A stretch of DNA of 64,000 bases from NCBI RefSeq assembly GCF_003932505.1, contig NZ_QZMU01000001.1, positions 2,737,001 to 2,801,000 on the forward strand. Reading direction: 5' to 3'. Origin of the DNA: Thiohalobacter thiocyanaticus. Its GTDB lineage: Bacteria; Pseudomonadota; Gammaproteobacteria; Thiohalobacterales; Thiohalobacteraceae. The stretch's first letter is position 1. Each line of letters opens with the position of its first letter. The translations under genes were made by a program, and so were the position numbers. The notes under the pieces are model-generated. The model saw only the letters and a program-made list of their open reading frames with translations, was not told the origin of the DNA and did not search any database. Shown here piece by piece: positions 10,301-18,138 of the stretch.

Positions 10301-12756
10301 TGATCCTGTCCAATGCCAATCTGGCGGGACTGGCCGGCAGCGACCTGGTGCTGCGTTCCGGCTCGACCATCGAGGTATTCGGCAAACTGGCCGAACCGGC
10401 TACGGGAAACAACATTCGTTTCGACCGCCTTGAACTGGATGCGCAGGGGCTTGTCGGGCGTGACAATGACGGCCTCACCGTCGGTCTCGACGCCGGCGAG
10501 ATCCGGCTGGGCAACAGCGGCGGTGGGAGCCTGGCCGGGCTCGGTCTGGCGCCGGCGGCCGGTGGACTGGAACTGCTGGCCGATCGCCTGCGCCTGGATG
10601 CGGGTGACTTCGCCCTGCAGGGCTTCGGCAGGGTAACGGCGCAGGCGCGTGAATCGCTGCTGGTCTCCGGCACCGGCGAACTCAGGGCCGAAGCGCCGCT
10701 GAGCATCGACACCCCCGTGATTGCCGGCGCGGCCGGCGCCGACAGTGCCATCCGCGCCCGGGGCGGTGCACTCGCAATCAGCGGTGGTGATGCCGCGGCC
10801 GCGCTGCCGTCCGGCGCCGGGCTCGCGGCAGCCCTGCGGCTGGAAGGCACTGCCGTCCATTACAGCGGCCGCACGGTACTGCCCTCCGGTCGCTTGACGC
10901 TGCACCAGACCGGCGACCCGGCCGCGGCGGTGCCGGGTGACGATCTGGTGCTCGGTGCCGGTGCCATTGCCGATGTCGGTGGCCGCAACCTGGATTTCGG
11001 CCCGGAAACGGTGGGAACCCCCGGCGGGGACATCCTCCTGCGTGCCGACACCGGCAACGTGCGCGTGGACAACGGGGTGGTGCTGAATGTCGCGCCGGGT
11101 ACGGCCGGCGGGGAGTGGGCCGGCACCATCCAGATCGATACGCCCGCGGGCGAGTTCCGGGTCGCCGCCGACGCCGAACTGCGTTCCGGGGTGCGCGGGG
11201 GCGGTTTCATCCTGGATGCCCGGCGGCTCGATGTTGCCGGCGACGCATCCGCCGGCGCCTTCGGCGCACTCAACGACCTCCTCGGCGGCGGCTTCAGCGT
11301 CCGCCGTGACATCCGCCTGCGCGAACAGTCCATCCTGATCGGGGCCGGCGAGACCCTCCGCAGTCACAGCCTGCGCGCGGTATCCGATACCGGGGATGTC
11401 CGGGTGGCGGGCAGCCTGGACGCCTCCGGGCCCGCACCGGACAGCGTGTATGAAAACGGTGGCCGCATCCTGCTGGCCGCGGGTGATCGGCTCGACATCG
11501 AGTCCACCGCCGTGCTGCGCGCCACCGGTGCGCCCGAGGCGAACGGCGCCCCGCGCCCGGATACCAAGGGCGGCGAGATCGACCTGATCGCCCTGGATGC
11601 CGATGGCGATGACCCGGACGGTCTGCGTGACCGGGTGGAGATCGCCGGCGGCGCCCGCTTCGACACCCGGGGCGGGACAGCCGCGCCGGCGTCAGATCCC
11701 TTCCTGGTCCAGGCCCCCGCCGAACGCGACGGCGTGGTGCGGGTGCATACCCGCCGGCTGGACAGCGACCAGGACGGCCAGACCGAGACCCTGGTCGCCG
11801 GCACCCTGGATGCGGATCTCGCCGGTGTGGCCCGGGCCGAACTCATCGCCATCCGGCGCATTGACGATACGCTGATCGATGCCGCCGATACCAGCGCCTG
11901 GCGAGCCGAGACCGAGGCCTTCCTGCAGGCCGCGCCCGCCTCGGTGGGCGATTTCACCGTCCTGCCCGGCCTGAGCGTGGAGAGCGCCGGCGACCTGGTG
12001 CTGGCGGCCGACTGGGACTTCCAGGGCGCGGCCAGCGCCGGCGGCTGGCACTTCGGCCAGACCGCGACCGATCCGGGCCGGCCCGGCCACCTCACCCTGC
12101 GCGCGACGGATGAACTGCGCCTGCAGGGGGATCTGAGCGATTCCTTCTTCGATAACCCCGGGTTCGGCTTCTTCCTGCCCGGTCTGCCCGACCGCTTGGA
12201 TACCAATCCCTTCGCCTGGAGCTTCAACCTGGTGGCCGGTGCCGATGCGAGCGCAGCCGACCCCCTGGCCACCGTGCCTGATGTCGCCGACCTGGTACTG
12301 GATCCGGCCGTTCGGATCCGCACCGGCAGTGGAGACATCCAACTCGCCGCCAGCGGTGACATCCGCCTGGGCGACGGCGCGGCGGTCTACACCGCCGGGC
12401 GTGACCGGGGTCTGTCGCCTAACATAGAATCAGTGCGCCCGTCCACAGGAATCTTCACCACCGAGTTCACCTTCAACGACTGGATGGGCGAAGGGGCCAT
12501 CTTCCCCGTTGACGGTGGCGACGTGCGGGTCCGCGCCGGTGGTGACATCCTGGGCGCGGCCGCGCCGGCGCTGCCCACCGAATGGCAGCCGCGCATCGGC
12601 GAACCGACCCCGGACGGCGATGCGGACTTCCAGGGCCGTGAGCTGGCGCTCGACGAGGGCGCGGTGCCGACCCACTGGGGCCTCGCCTTCCACCGTTTCG
12701 CCAACGGCATCGGCGCCCTGGGCGGCGGTGAGGTCGAGATCCGGGCGCGGCGGTGA
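4369..12756 (+). CDS. TpsA giant filamentous-haemagglutinin exoprotein, N-terminal 2,795 residues
   Basis: This is the main part of a very large two-partner-secretion exoprotein. A long basic/hydrophobic signal region (residues 1-55, ending PAPAVLADD) is followed by the TPS secretion domain (about 56-185) with the family motifs NGRVFLINQNGVLFGPNARV and TRSLVAST. The rest is a long right-handed beta-helix built from degenerate repeats such as GGDILLRS, RIELKSRGRIEVESGATLDISGG and GSIEL, poor in Cys and rich in Gly, Asp and Ala. The frame ends at 12754-12756 because of an extra base at about 12748 in GCGCGG; removing it restores EIRAGGDLRRLTL and continues to 14926, giving about 3,518 residues. 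Another possible start is 4399 (MRTTKNYS). The partner is the TpsB at the window start. Confidence 0.85.
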   Translation: MRALRWLMQLMRTTKNYSIESSSYACRRGAPLAAAVRAGVTGLLFGLTPAPAVLADDLPVVLRDQTGAVVRFDGANLPGQPFANAYGGRSLRIDQSADRATLHWESFNISKDNEVIFDQPRASSIALNRVLGTADLPSVIDGRLTANGRVFLINQNGVLFGPNARVDTRSLVASTLDIDDELYQEAGFENAINEDGNPAAFAAGGPMGEIRVEAGAQIRSGKNGRVMLLAPRVSNAGEIVSPEGQIILAASEDEVYIAPAGEGDPLRGLLVGVKTGGEVTNLGKLVAERGDVSLLGLAVNQRGLARATTSVSLNGSVRLVAQDMNGTAAGNISGNEVDGFRPVAARAGEVRLGTGSVTEVVADADPATAPDTQAQALSRITIQGERILFERGSRTTATGGEVVVEANAQPKQPSFDTAADPEGSSAGIRLESGAVIDVSGDDTTEVSVARNLVEIEARGNELADAPQQRDGVLDGKTLKIDVRKGAGFLNVDTSGAIQRGVNERLSAGGRIELKSRGRIEVESGATLDISGGAVTSTGANLSTSKLVTRDGRVVDIAEADPNLSYAGVLGELEIEHAKWGVTEAFRMSRGSFEPGYVEGKDAGTLALTAPGLHFDGDLVARTTVGRNQRRQPVDLGGDRFAAVMRDFDQLPRGGELVIKKLNINLQDLVIGSDEALPTLDGHPAGAGAAFVLDPAVLAGSGVSRIDIDNAGRIIVNRDLALPAFSDLELLGTQVWMQADVSAPGGRVALEALRSGRSAAGLGDLGSLGALLPTAEHARVNVGGKLDVSGRWVNDSAAVNPQLPTAPIVTGGGDILLRSARDIEVGSGAVLNVDGGAHLGADGDFSAGRGGSIALQGWTSGELGLQSRLVLAGELRGFGMGGGGRLAVEAGRIRIAGAGSDVSGDYRLQGSRQFGLQPPASGAQPMLTVGSDTFQRGGFQAFDLTALRDDLEVAAGTEVALIVATPLLDPVAALQLQTAADAAAAMNPNSNDSPFERLPSADSVAAFTRVQRLPAFQRTPVDLRLASGDLGQLVLGSNSRLLAEPGADIRLTSGSNILIDGTVSAPAGSIEVLLDGAGDSASIQDRIWLGPHAALLAGGAVRVDPVSATGRRIGEVLDAGRVSLRARQGSLLAEAGAHIGVDAAVGTLDLGAGGMLGRRQVAGAAGSIELSAAENLIYTGTLSARDRLNAPGGSLSLRLDPNSRGAAAPDPDVVDFFHRGETVVRFEDFSGTLPGATDALPDALIGTAHVPVSQLVAGGFDSFDLSVRASAVNENVPDRPDSIPVIEFTRDTALGLDRRIRLDAPVIRTTGAARVDLSAPHVVLGSTAARVRLDGATPAVRFDASGDVENNADDAARVSLSLDPSAGAGRLRVDGELVEFAGELVTRGFGRPGTPAVDVNARGDVRLRGVRVVNSDDFTGLLRSAGDLHLNAQRVHATTLSEFALEVIGAGGAIEIHSPSAALTDIPLSIGSRLRLAADRIRQSGNLFAPLGEIALEADSQLLIDAASLTSTSAQDVQAPFFRTQPDGSLVFPNRLNDDGDIVFTESVSAAFERALPQQRMRLSGPDIQINPDAVFDLRGGTEARATEFVPGPGGSRDILLAGIGADDSTTPNPAFAIVPHAGEFAPYDPLETPLAGAIQGFTSGDTLLLDEGIAGLPAGEYAILPPRYALFGGYLVTPVAGTLDITAGAGRLRADGAPVLSGRYGVAGSDAAASRSQGFAIETGAQVRQRAEYRETALAEFYGEGNARRPQDAGTLSLEAGTALRLEGRLAQGGTHEGLGSQVDILADAIRIREQASGQDGIELLAAQLEGLGADSLLIGGSRRVSPDGLVISARADAVEVAAGVELEVPELILVGDEVRVGEAGGASTRLSSSREASGERETLIVAGDGGSNGDAAVVAVSDRRLELSRPSPTGTANGQLEVTAGSRLEAAGAVVADVAGDAVIAGRIEAAGGARVSLGAAGISLGETDGRGLSDGLILSNANLAGLAGSDLVLRSGSTIEVFGKLAEPATGNNIRFDRLELDAQGLVGRDNDGLTVGLDAGEIRLGNSGGGSLAGLGLAPAAGGLELLADRLRLDAGDFALQGFGRVTAQARESLLVSGTGELRAEAPLSIDTPVIAGAAGADSAIRARGGALAISGGDAAAALPSGAGLAAALRLEGTAVHYSGRTVLPSGRLTLHQTGDPAAAVPGDDLVLGAGAIADVGGRNLDFGPETVGTPGGDILLRADTGNVRVDNGVVLNVAPGTAGGEWAGTIQIDTPAGEFRVAADAELRSGVRGGGFILDARRLDVAGDASAGAFGALNDLLGGGFSVRRDIRLREQSILIGAGETLRSHSLRAVSDTGDVRVAGSLDASGPAPDSVYENGGRILLAAGDRLDIESTAVLRATGAPEANGAPRPDTKGGEIDLIALDADGDDPDGLRDRVEIAGGARFDTRGGTAAPASDPFLVQAPAERDGVVRVHTRRLDSDQDGQTETLVAGTLDADLAGVARAELIAIRRIDDTLIDAADTSAWRAETEAFLQAAPASVGDFTVLPGLSVESAGDLVLAADWDFQGAASAGGWHFGQTATDPGRPGHLTLRATDELRLQGDLSDSFFDNPGFGFFLPGLPDRLDTNPFAWSFNLVAGADASAADPLATVPDVADLVLDPAVRIRTGSGDIQLAASGDIRLGDGAAVYTAGRDRGLSPNIESVRPSTGIFTTEFTFNDWMGEGAIFPVDGGDVRVRAGGDILGAAAPALPTEWQPRIGEPTPDGDADFQGRELALDEGAVPTHWGLAFHRFANGIGALGGGEVEIRARR

Positions 12757-14926
12757 TCTGCGCCGCCTGACGCTGGCGATCCCCACCACCGGGCGGACAC
12801 TGGATGGTGCCGTGACGGATTCGAACGGCGACTTCGTGGCGGCGCAGGAGATCACGGAGGTCGCCGGCGGCGGTCTGCTGCGGGTCGGGCTCGGCGGCGA
12901 TATGCAAGACAGCCTGTTCTATCTGGGCGACGGGGTGGCCGATATCCGGGTCGCTGGCACCGCCGGCGCCGGCGACCTGGGGCGTCCACTGGAGATCGTC
13001 GCCGGTGGCGACAGCCGCGTGCGCGTGACCAGTGGTGGCGACCTCGATATCGCCCGGATGCAGGACTTCGGCATGGTGGCGATCAGCCCCAGCCAGGGGT
13101 TGCGGATCGGTGAGAGCGCGACCTATTTCGACAACGCCTTCTATACCTATACTGAGACCGCCAGCCTGGACCTGCGCGCGCTGGCGGGGGATCTGAGTCT
13201 GAGTGGCACGGCGGGCGACAGCAATGCCCTGGCGCCGAACTTCCGCGCGGCCAGCCTCAGCGCCGATCTGCGGATCCTTGAAAACATGACCCAGCTGCCG
13301 GCTGCCCGCGGCCAGCTCGATCTGCTCGCCGGCCGGGATCTGCGGGTGCTGACGCAGGCGGTCAGGATCCGTCTGCGGCAATCGGATCAGGACCGCGTGC
13401 TGCTGCCGGATGTTCAGACACCCACGGGCAGTCTCAGCAATCTCCGCCTGCATGCCGAGGTGCCGGTCCATCTGGGCGACCCCCGGCCCAACCTGATGGT
13501 CGCCCGAGGCGGCTCCATCGAGACCGCCGGCACACCCTTCTGGGAACTCGACCTGGCCAAGGCCAGCCATGTACAGGCCGGTCGTGACATTCTCAATGTT
13601 TCAGCCAAGGTCCAGAACACCAACGCCACCGACATCAGTTCCTTCATCGCCGGTCGTGACATCCGCCAGCTCACTCAGCGCGATCCCGCCACGGGTGAGT
13701 TCCTGACCTTCAAGGAGGATTCCGACCTGGTCAGCCAGTTCGAGATCGCCGGTCCCGGCGTGGCGGAGTTCCTGGCCGGACGCAGCATCCGGCTCGGCAC
13801 CAGCGACGGCATCGAGACCGTGGGCAACATCAAGAACCGTTTCCTGGCCGACACCGGGGCCCGCCTCATTACCATGGCCGGCCTGGGCGGCGATCCGGAC
13901 TACGCAGGCTTCATTCAGGCCTACCTGGTGGATGGCGTCGATACCGGCGGGCAGGCCGACGTGGTCGATTACCGCGAGGCGCTGGCCGCATTCCTGCAGA
14001 CGCGCGATGTTGCCTTTACGGCCGGCGATCCGGTGGCTGCCTTCCGCGGCCTTGCACGCCGGGAGCAGCGCCAGTTCCTGAGCGAAATCCTGTTCACCGA
14101 GCTGCGAGAGTCCGGTGTGTATGCCCAGACCAGCGGCACCGAGGATTTCTCCCGCGGCTTTGCTGCCATCGACACACTGTTCCCGCAACGCGACCCGGAC
14201 GGCGGCATCAGTATGCTGCTCAGCCAGGTGCAGACGCTGGACGGCGGCGGCATCGACATGCTGGTCCCCGGCGGTGGTATCAACGCCGGCGCGGCCAGCG
14301 ATACCCTGATCGACAAGGGGGCCAGCGAACTCGGCATCGTCGCCGCGCAGGCCGGGGACGTGAACATCCTCGTCGACGGCGATCTGCTGGTGAACTCGAC
14401 CCGCGTATTCGCCCTGCAGGGGGATCTGCTGGTGTGGTCGTCCAACGGCGGCATCGATGCCGGCAAGGGAGCCAAGACGGTGACCTCCATCCCGGCGCCC
14501 ATCACCCGTATCGGGCCCAGCGGCGAAACCGTGATCGAATTTCCCCCGGCGGTGGAGGGCAGCGGCCTGCAGGGCGTGAACGCCTTCCTGTTCGCACCGC
14601 GTGGCGCGATCAACGCTGGTGATGCGGGCATCCGCACCTCGGGGAATCTCACCCTGGCCGCGACCGAGGTCATCGGGGCCGACAATATTGACGTCGGCGG
14701 CGTCTCCGTCGGCGTGCCGGCGGCCAGCGCCGGTGTCGGGGCTGGCTTCGTCGGGGCCGGCAATGCCGCCAGTTCCACCTCCAAGCTGGCCGAGGAGTCC
14801 ACCGGCAGCATCGGTGGCGGTGGCGACGAGGAAGAGACCGGGCAGCAGGCCGCGGTCGGTATCCTCAGCGTCAAGGTGGTCGGTTTCGGCGACTGTCCGG
14901 CGAATGATCCTGATTGTGGCCGGTGA
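12749..14926 (+). CDS. TpsA exoprotein, C-terminal part (after frameshift)
   Basis: Continuation of the beta-helical exoprotein in the next frame. It keeps the same repeat style (GGDSRVRVTSGGDLDIARM; GRDIRQLT; GRSIRLGTSDGIETVGN) and the late FHA-type stretch GGINAGKGAKT-like (GGIDAGKGAKTVTSIPAP, then FAPRGAINAGDAGIRTSGNL), typical of the C-terminal third of large TpsA proteins in this group. The end is a glycine/serine and acidic linker (SIGGGGDEEETGQQ) and a tail VGFGDCPANDPDCGR with two cysteines six residues apart. In H. influenzae HMW1 a C-terminal disulfide loop anchors the exoprotein in its TpsB pore; the tail here could do the same, which is inference. No start of its own is expected. 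Confidence 0.8.
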   Translation, partial: GGDLRRLTLAIPTTGRTLDGAVTDSNGDFVAAQEITEVAGGGLLRVGLGGDMQDSLFYLGDGVADIRVAGTAGAGDLGRPLEIVAGGDSRVRVTSGGDLDIARMQDFGMVAISPSQGLRIGESATYFDNAFYTYTETASLDLRALAGDLSLSGTAGDSNALAPNFRAASLSADLRILENMTQLPAARGQLDLLAGRDLRVLTQAVRIRLRQSDQDRVLLPDVQTPTGSLSNLRLHAEVPVHLGDPRPNLMVARGGSIETAGTPFWELDLAKASHVQAGRDILNVSAKVQNTNATDISSFIAGRDIRQLTQRDPATGEFLTFKEDSDLVSQFEIAGPGVAEFLAGRSIRLGTSDGIETVGNIKNRFLADTGARLITMAGLGGDPDYAGFIQAYLVDGVDTGGQADVVDYREALAAFLQTRDVAFTAGDPVAAFRGLARREQRQFLSEILFTELRESGVYAQTSGTEDFSRGFAAIDTLFPQRDPDGGISMLLSQVQTLDGGGIDMLVPGGGINAGAASDTLIDKGASELGIVAAQAGDVNILVDGDLLVNSTRVFALQGDLLVWSSNGGIDAGKGAKTVTSIPAPITRIGPSGETVIEFPPAVEGSGLQGVNAFLFAPRGAINAGDAGIRTSGNLTLAATEVIGADNIDVGGVSVGVPAASAGVGAGFVGAGNAASSTSKLAEESTGSIGGGGDEEETGQQAAVGILSVKVVGFGDCPANDPDCGR

Positions 14927-15018
14927 ACATTGCTTCGGCCGGTCCGACCTTCACATTCATGCAATATAGTTTTTCGATAATCCCACACTTGGAACACACA
15001 CGTCATCAAGGAACCGGT

Positions 15019-16839
15019 ATGCGGCGTTCTCTCCTGTTTTTTCTGTTCTGTCTCATGCTGCCGCTCTCGGCCCAGGCCTGGTGGAGCGATGACTGGCAGT
15101 ATCGCAAGCAGATCACGCTGGATACCACGGCGGCCGGCGCCGACATTGCCGAGCCGCTCACCGATGTCCCGGTGCTGGTAAGACTGCACACCGGCAATTT
15201 CGGTTATTTCCTCGACATCATGCCCGCGGGCGAGGACATCCGCTTCATCGCCGGGGACGACAAGACGCCGCTGGAATACCACATCGAGAAGTTCGACCCC
15301 ATCAATGAAATGGCCCTGATCTGGGTGCGCATCCCCGAACTGCCGGCCAGTGCCGCCACCCGTTCCATCTGGATGTACTACGGCAACCCCGATGCCGTCG
15401 ATGCCCAGGATGCGGCCGGCAGCTTCGGTGCCCGGGAGGCCCTGGTCTATCACTTCATGAAAGGTGAGACGCCGCCGCGCGATGCCACCGCCTATGCCAA
15501 TCATGTCAGCGGGTTCAACGCGACGCTGGACCCGGCCGCACTGATCGGCGATGGCGCGGCGTTCGACGGCAGCGGCGGTCTGGTGGTGCCCGCCGCCCCC
15601 TCCCTGGCGTTTGCGCCGGAGGAGGGCTGGACCTGGTCGGCCTGGGTGAAGGTCGAAGCCGGGCAGAGCGGCGCGGTGCTGCTGGAGCGCGGTGACGCGG
15701 CCGGCCGGTTCAGCCTGAGGCTCGAGGACCTGAGCGTCACCGCCCGGGTCGAGGCCGACGGCGCGGTGCTGGCCGAGACGCCGGGCAACGCCGCCCTGAC
15801 CCCGGGCAACTGGCATCACCTGGCGCTGCGCCTGGAGCAGGAGCGCCTGGCCCTGTTCCTGGACGGGCTGGAGACGGCGTTCGTGGAGACCGCGCTGCCG
15901 CCGCTGCAGGGCGATCTGCGGGTGGGCATGAACGCCGCCGGTGAGGCTGGCTTCATCGGAGCGCTGGATGAGATGCGCGTCAGCAACACCGCCCGCAGTG
16001 CGGCCTGGATCCAGGCCGCCGTCAACGGCCAGGGCCCGGCATCCAATCTGCTGGTCTATGGCGAGGACGGGCAGCAGGAAGGCGGCGGGGAGAGCCACTC
16101 CTATTTCGCCGTGACCCTGGCCAATGTAACGGTCGACGGCTGGGTGGTGATCGTCATGCTGGCGATCATGGCTGCCATCAGCTGGGTGGTCATGGTCTCC
16201 AAGGGGCTGGTGATCGGCCGGGTGCGCAAGGACAAACCCCGTTTCCAGCAGGCCTTTGCCCGGATCAGTGGCAGCAAGGTGGATGCGCTTGACGACGACA
16301 GCGTGGATACCGAGGACGACAGCAACGAATCCGCTCTGCTTACCGCCCTGTCCGGCAAGCACGAGCATTTTGAAAGTTCCCCTATCTATCGGATATATCA
16401 CGCTGCTGTGCATGAGATGCATCACCGCAGCGCCCGTGCCGTCGGCGCCCAGGCCGTGCCGCTGGAACTCTCGCCGCAGGCAGTCAATGCCATCCGCGCC
16501 ACCATGGACAGTGCCATGGTGCGGGAGAATCAGAAGCTCAACAGCCAGATGGTGCTGCTGACCATCGCCATTTCCGGCGGGCCCTTCCTCGGCCTGCTGG
16601 GCACGGTGGTCGGTGTGATGATCACCTTCGCCTCCATCGCCGCCTCCGGCGATGTCGACGTCAACGCCATCGCCCCCGGCATCGCCGCCGCGCTGGTGGC
16701 CACCGTCGCCGGCCTGGCCGTCGCCATCCCGGCCCTGTTCGGATACAACTACCTGAGTTCGCGCATCAAGGAGATCTCGGCAGACATGCGCGTCTTCGCC
16801 GATGAATTCGTCGCCAAGATCGCGGAACAACACAGCTGA
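15019..16839 (+). CDS. ExbB/TolQ-type proton channel with N-terminal DUF2341 and LamG domains
   Basis: A 606-residue fusion. Residues 1-20 are a signal peptide (ending LSAQA). Residues 21-130 match DUF2341 (WWSDDWQYRKQITLD, then RSIWMYYGNPDA). Residues about 150-345 are a LamG/concanavalin-like domain (WSAWVKVE; NWHHLALRLEQ; GALDEMRVSNTARS). The last 240 residues are an ExbB/TolQ/MotA channel: TM1 at about 372-398, a cytoplasmic loop, TM2 with FLGLLGTVVGVMITF near 523-537, and TM3 (ALVATVAGLAVAIPALFGYN). A normal ExbB is about 230-250 residues; the extra part places a carbohydrate- or protein-binding module in the periplasm. The start is chosen at 15019 because AAGGA precedes it and a signal peptide follows. 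ExbD starts 19 bases downstream. It should power TonB with the proton motive force. Confidence 0.88.
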   Translation: MRRSLLFFLFCLMLPLSAQAWWSDDWQYRKQITLDTTAAGADIAEPLTDVPVLVRLHTGNFGYFLDIMPAGEDIRFIAGDDKTPLEYHIEKFDPINEMALIWVRIPELPASAATRSIWMYYGNPDAVDAQDAAGSFGAREALVYHFMKGETPPRDATAYANHVSGFNATLDPAALIGDGAAFDGSGGLVVPAAPSLAFAPEEGWTWSAWVKVEAGQSGAVLLERGDAAGRFSLRLEDLSVTARVEADGAVLAETPGNAALTPGNWHHLALRLEQERLALFLDGLETAFVETALPPLQGDLRVGMNAAGEAGFIGALDEMRVSNTARSAAWIQAAVNGQGPASNLLVYGEDGQQEGGGESHSYFAVTLANVTVDGWVVIVMLAIMAAISWVVMVSKGLVIGRVRKDKPRFQQAFARISGSKVDALDDDSVDTEDDSNESALLTALSGKHEHFESSPIYRIYHAAVHEMHHRSARAVGAQAVPLELSPQAVNAIRATMDSAMVRENQKLNSQMVLLTIAISGGPFLGLLGTVVGVMITFASIAASGDVDVNAIAPGIAAALVATVAGLAVAIPALFGYNYLSSRIKEISADMRVFADEFVAKIAEQHS

Positions 16840-16858
16840 GTCTGCAGGATAAAGCGCC

Positions 16859-17263
16859 ATGAACGTACAAGAGGACAACGAACCCTACGACGACATCAAT
16901 GTCGTGCCCATGCTCGATCTTGCCTTCGTGCTGCTGGTGATCTTCATCATCATGACCACTGCCACGGTGCAGGGCATCATGGTCAACCTGCCCAAGGCCA
17001 GCGCCACGCCGAGTATCGGCAAGTCCGAGACCAAGGCGATCACCATCACCGCCGAGGGGACCATCTACCTGGACACTTATCCGGTAACCATGGAACAGCT
17101 GGAAACCAGCCTCCAGCAGCACACGGCGGTCAATCCCGATCTGCCGGTGGTGGTCAAGGGCGATTCGGCGATCCAGTACCAGGCCGTGGTCGATGTGCTC
17201 GACCTGCTGGGACGGCTCGAGATAACGCAGATCGGGCTGGTCACTCAGAAACTAGTCAAGTAG
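16859..17263 (+). CDS. exbD: ExbD-family biopolymer transport protein
   Basis: A 134-residue protein with a short cytoplasmic tail, one transmembrane helix (NVVPMLDLAFVLLVIFIIM, about residues 15-38) carrying the essential membrane aspartate in PMLDLAF, and a periplasmic ExbD/TolR domain. It forms the stator with the upstream ExbB-like channel and hands energy to TonB. Spacing (19 bases after exbB, 12 before tonB) indicates one operon. Length is normal for the family. Symbol given for family, not for proven orthology to E. coli exbD. Confidence 0.92.
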   Translation: MNVQEDNEPYDDINVVPMLDLAFVLLVIFIIMTTATVQGIMVNLPKASATPSIGKSETKAITITAEGTIYLDTYPVTMEQLETSLQQHTAVNPDLPVVVKGDSAIQYQAVVDVLDLLGRLEITQIGLVTQKLVK

Positions 17264-17275
17264 CGCGCCGCCGGC

Positions 17276-17941
17276 ATGTCCCGACGCAGCCTGACAAGAC
17301 ACCTCCCCAAGCTCATCGGCAGCGCCGTGGTGGTGGGTGTGGGTGTAGGCATGGTGCTGTTGATTACGCATTTCACGGGGGCCGAGCCGCCTCAGCCGGA
17401 TGAGCGCAAGGTGCAGCAGATAACGGTGGTCAAGCCACCGCCGCCCAGGCCGGAAAAGAAGATTGAGAAGCCGCCCGAACCCAAGCCGCAGGAGGAAGTG
17501 GACGTTCCGGAGCCGGAAGCGATGCCGGAGGAGATGCCAGAGGTCGCCGAGCAGCCCCCGCTGGGCGAGGAGCTGGGCCTGAATGCCGAAGGCGTGGCCG
17601 GTGCCGACGGCTTCGGCCTGGCCGCGCGCAAGGGCGGACGCGGTCTGCTCGGCGGGCAGGCGGGCGATCCCTTCGTCTGGTACGCCTCGCAGCTGCAGCG
17701 CCAGCTGGAGACGGCGCTGCTGGAAGACGACGAGATCCGCCGCCGTGACTACAGTGTCGTGGCCCGGATCTGGGTGGCGGCCGACGGCAGCATCCGCCGT
17801 GCCGAGCTGGCCGGTTCCACCGGCAGTGAACAGACCGACCGCATCCTTCTCAGTCGGATCGAGGCCCTGCCGCCGCTGACGGACCGACCGCCGGACGACA
17901 TGCCGCAGCCCATACGGCTGCGGGTTTCATCGCAGATCTGA
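17276..17941 (+). CDS. tonB: TonB-family energy transducer
   Basis: A 221-residue TonB protein. An N-terminal transmembrane anchor (LIGSAVVVGVGVGMVLLITHF, residues about 14-34) is followed by a Pro/Glu/Lys-rich spacer that spans the periplasm (VVKPPPPRPEKKIEKPPEPK and on to about residue 95). A C-terminal TonB domain follows (YASQLQRQLETALLED; VARIWVAADGSIRRAEL; LPPLTDRPPDDMPQPIRL). It follows exbD by 12 bases. No TonB-dependent receptor gene is in the cluster, so its outer-membrane client is unclear; the adjacent porin, TpsB or the giant exoprotein are candidates, or it serves receptors elsewhere. Confidence 0.9.
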   Translation: MSRRSLTRHLPKLIGSAVVVGVGVGMVLLITHFTGAEPPQPDERKVQQITVVKPPPPRPEKKIEKPPEPKPQEEVDVPEPEAMPEEMPEVAEQPPLGEELGLNAEGVAGADGFGLAARKGGRGLLGGQAGDPFVWYASQLQRQLETALLEDDEIRRRDYSVVARIWVAADGSIRRAELAGSTGSEQTDRILLSRIEALPPLTDRPPDDMPQPIRLRVSSQI

Positions 17942-18006
17942 AGCCTCTGCCACAGCTCGACAACACGATTGAGAGTTAGCTGAATGCCTGACACGCATAT
18001 CCCATC

Positions 18007-18069
18007 ATTCCGGCGCATGCCGGAATCCAGAAACCGCTGCGACCAATGGATCTCCGCCTGCGCCGGAAT
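18007..18069. repeat. 63-bp palindromic repeat, copy 1
   Basis: Two 23-base arms (ATTCCGGCGCATGCCGGAATCCA at 18007-18029 without its last three bases being unusual, and its near inverse at 18047-18069) are separated by 17 bases. Each arm is itself a small hairpin. The same arrangement, with the same 17-base spacing, occurs at 54029-54091. It lies between tonB and the porin gene and could form a strong mRNA hairpin that separates their expression. Confidence 0.75.
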
Positions 18070-18138
18070 GACCTGCATGCAGGGTAACTGTCAACCATCT
18101 GCGCAGGCCTCACCAAGCCTTCGCTGCGGAAATCAATC

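Noticed and set aside
18007-18069. CRISPR-like repeat pair
   Set aside because: The units are inverted, not direct, and occur as single pairs; no spacer array or cas gene occurs in the window.
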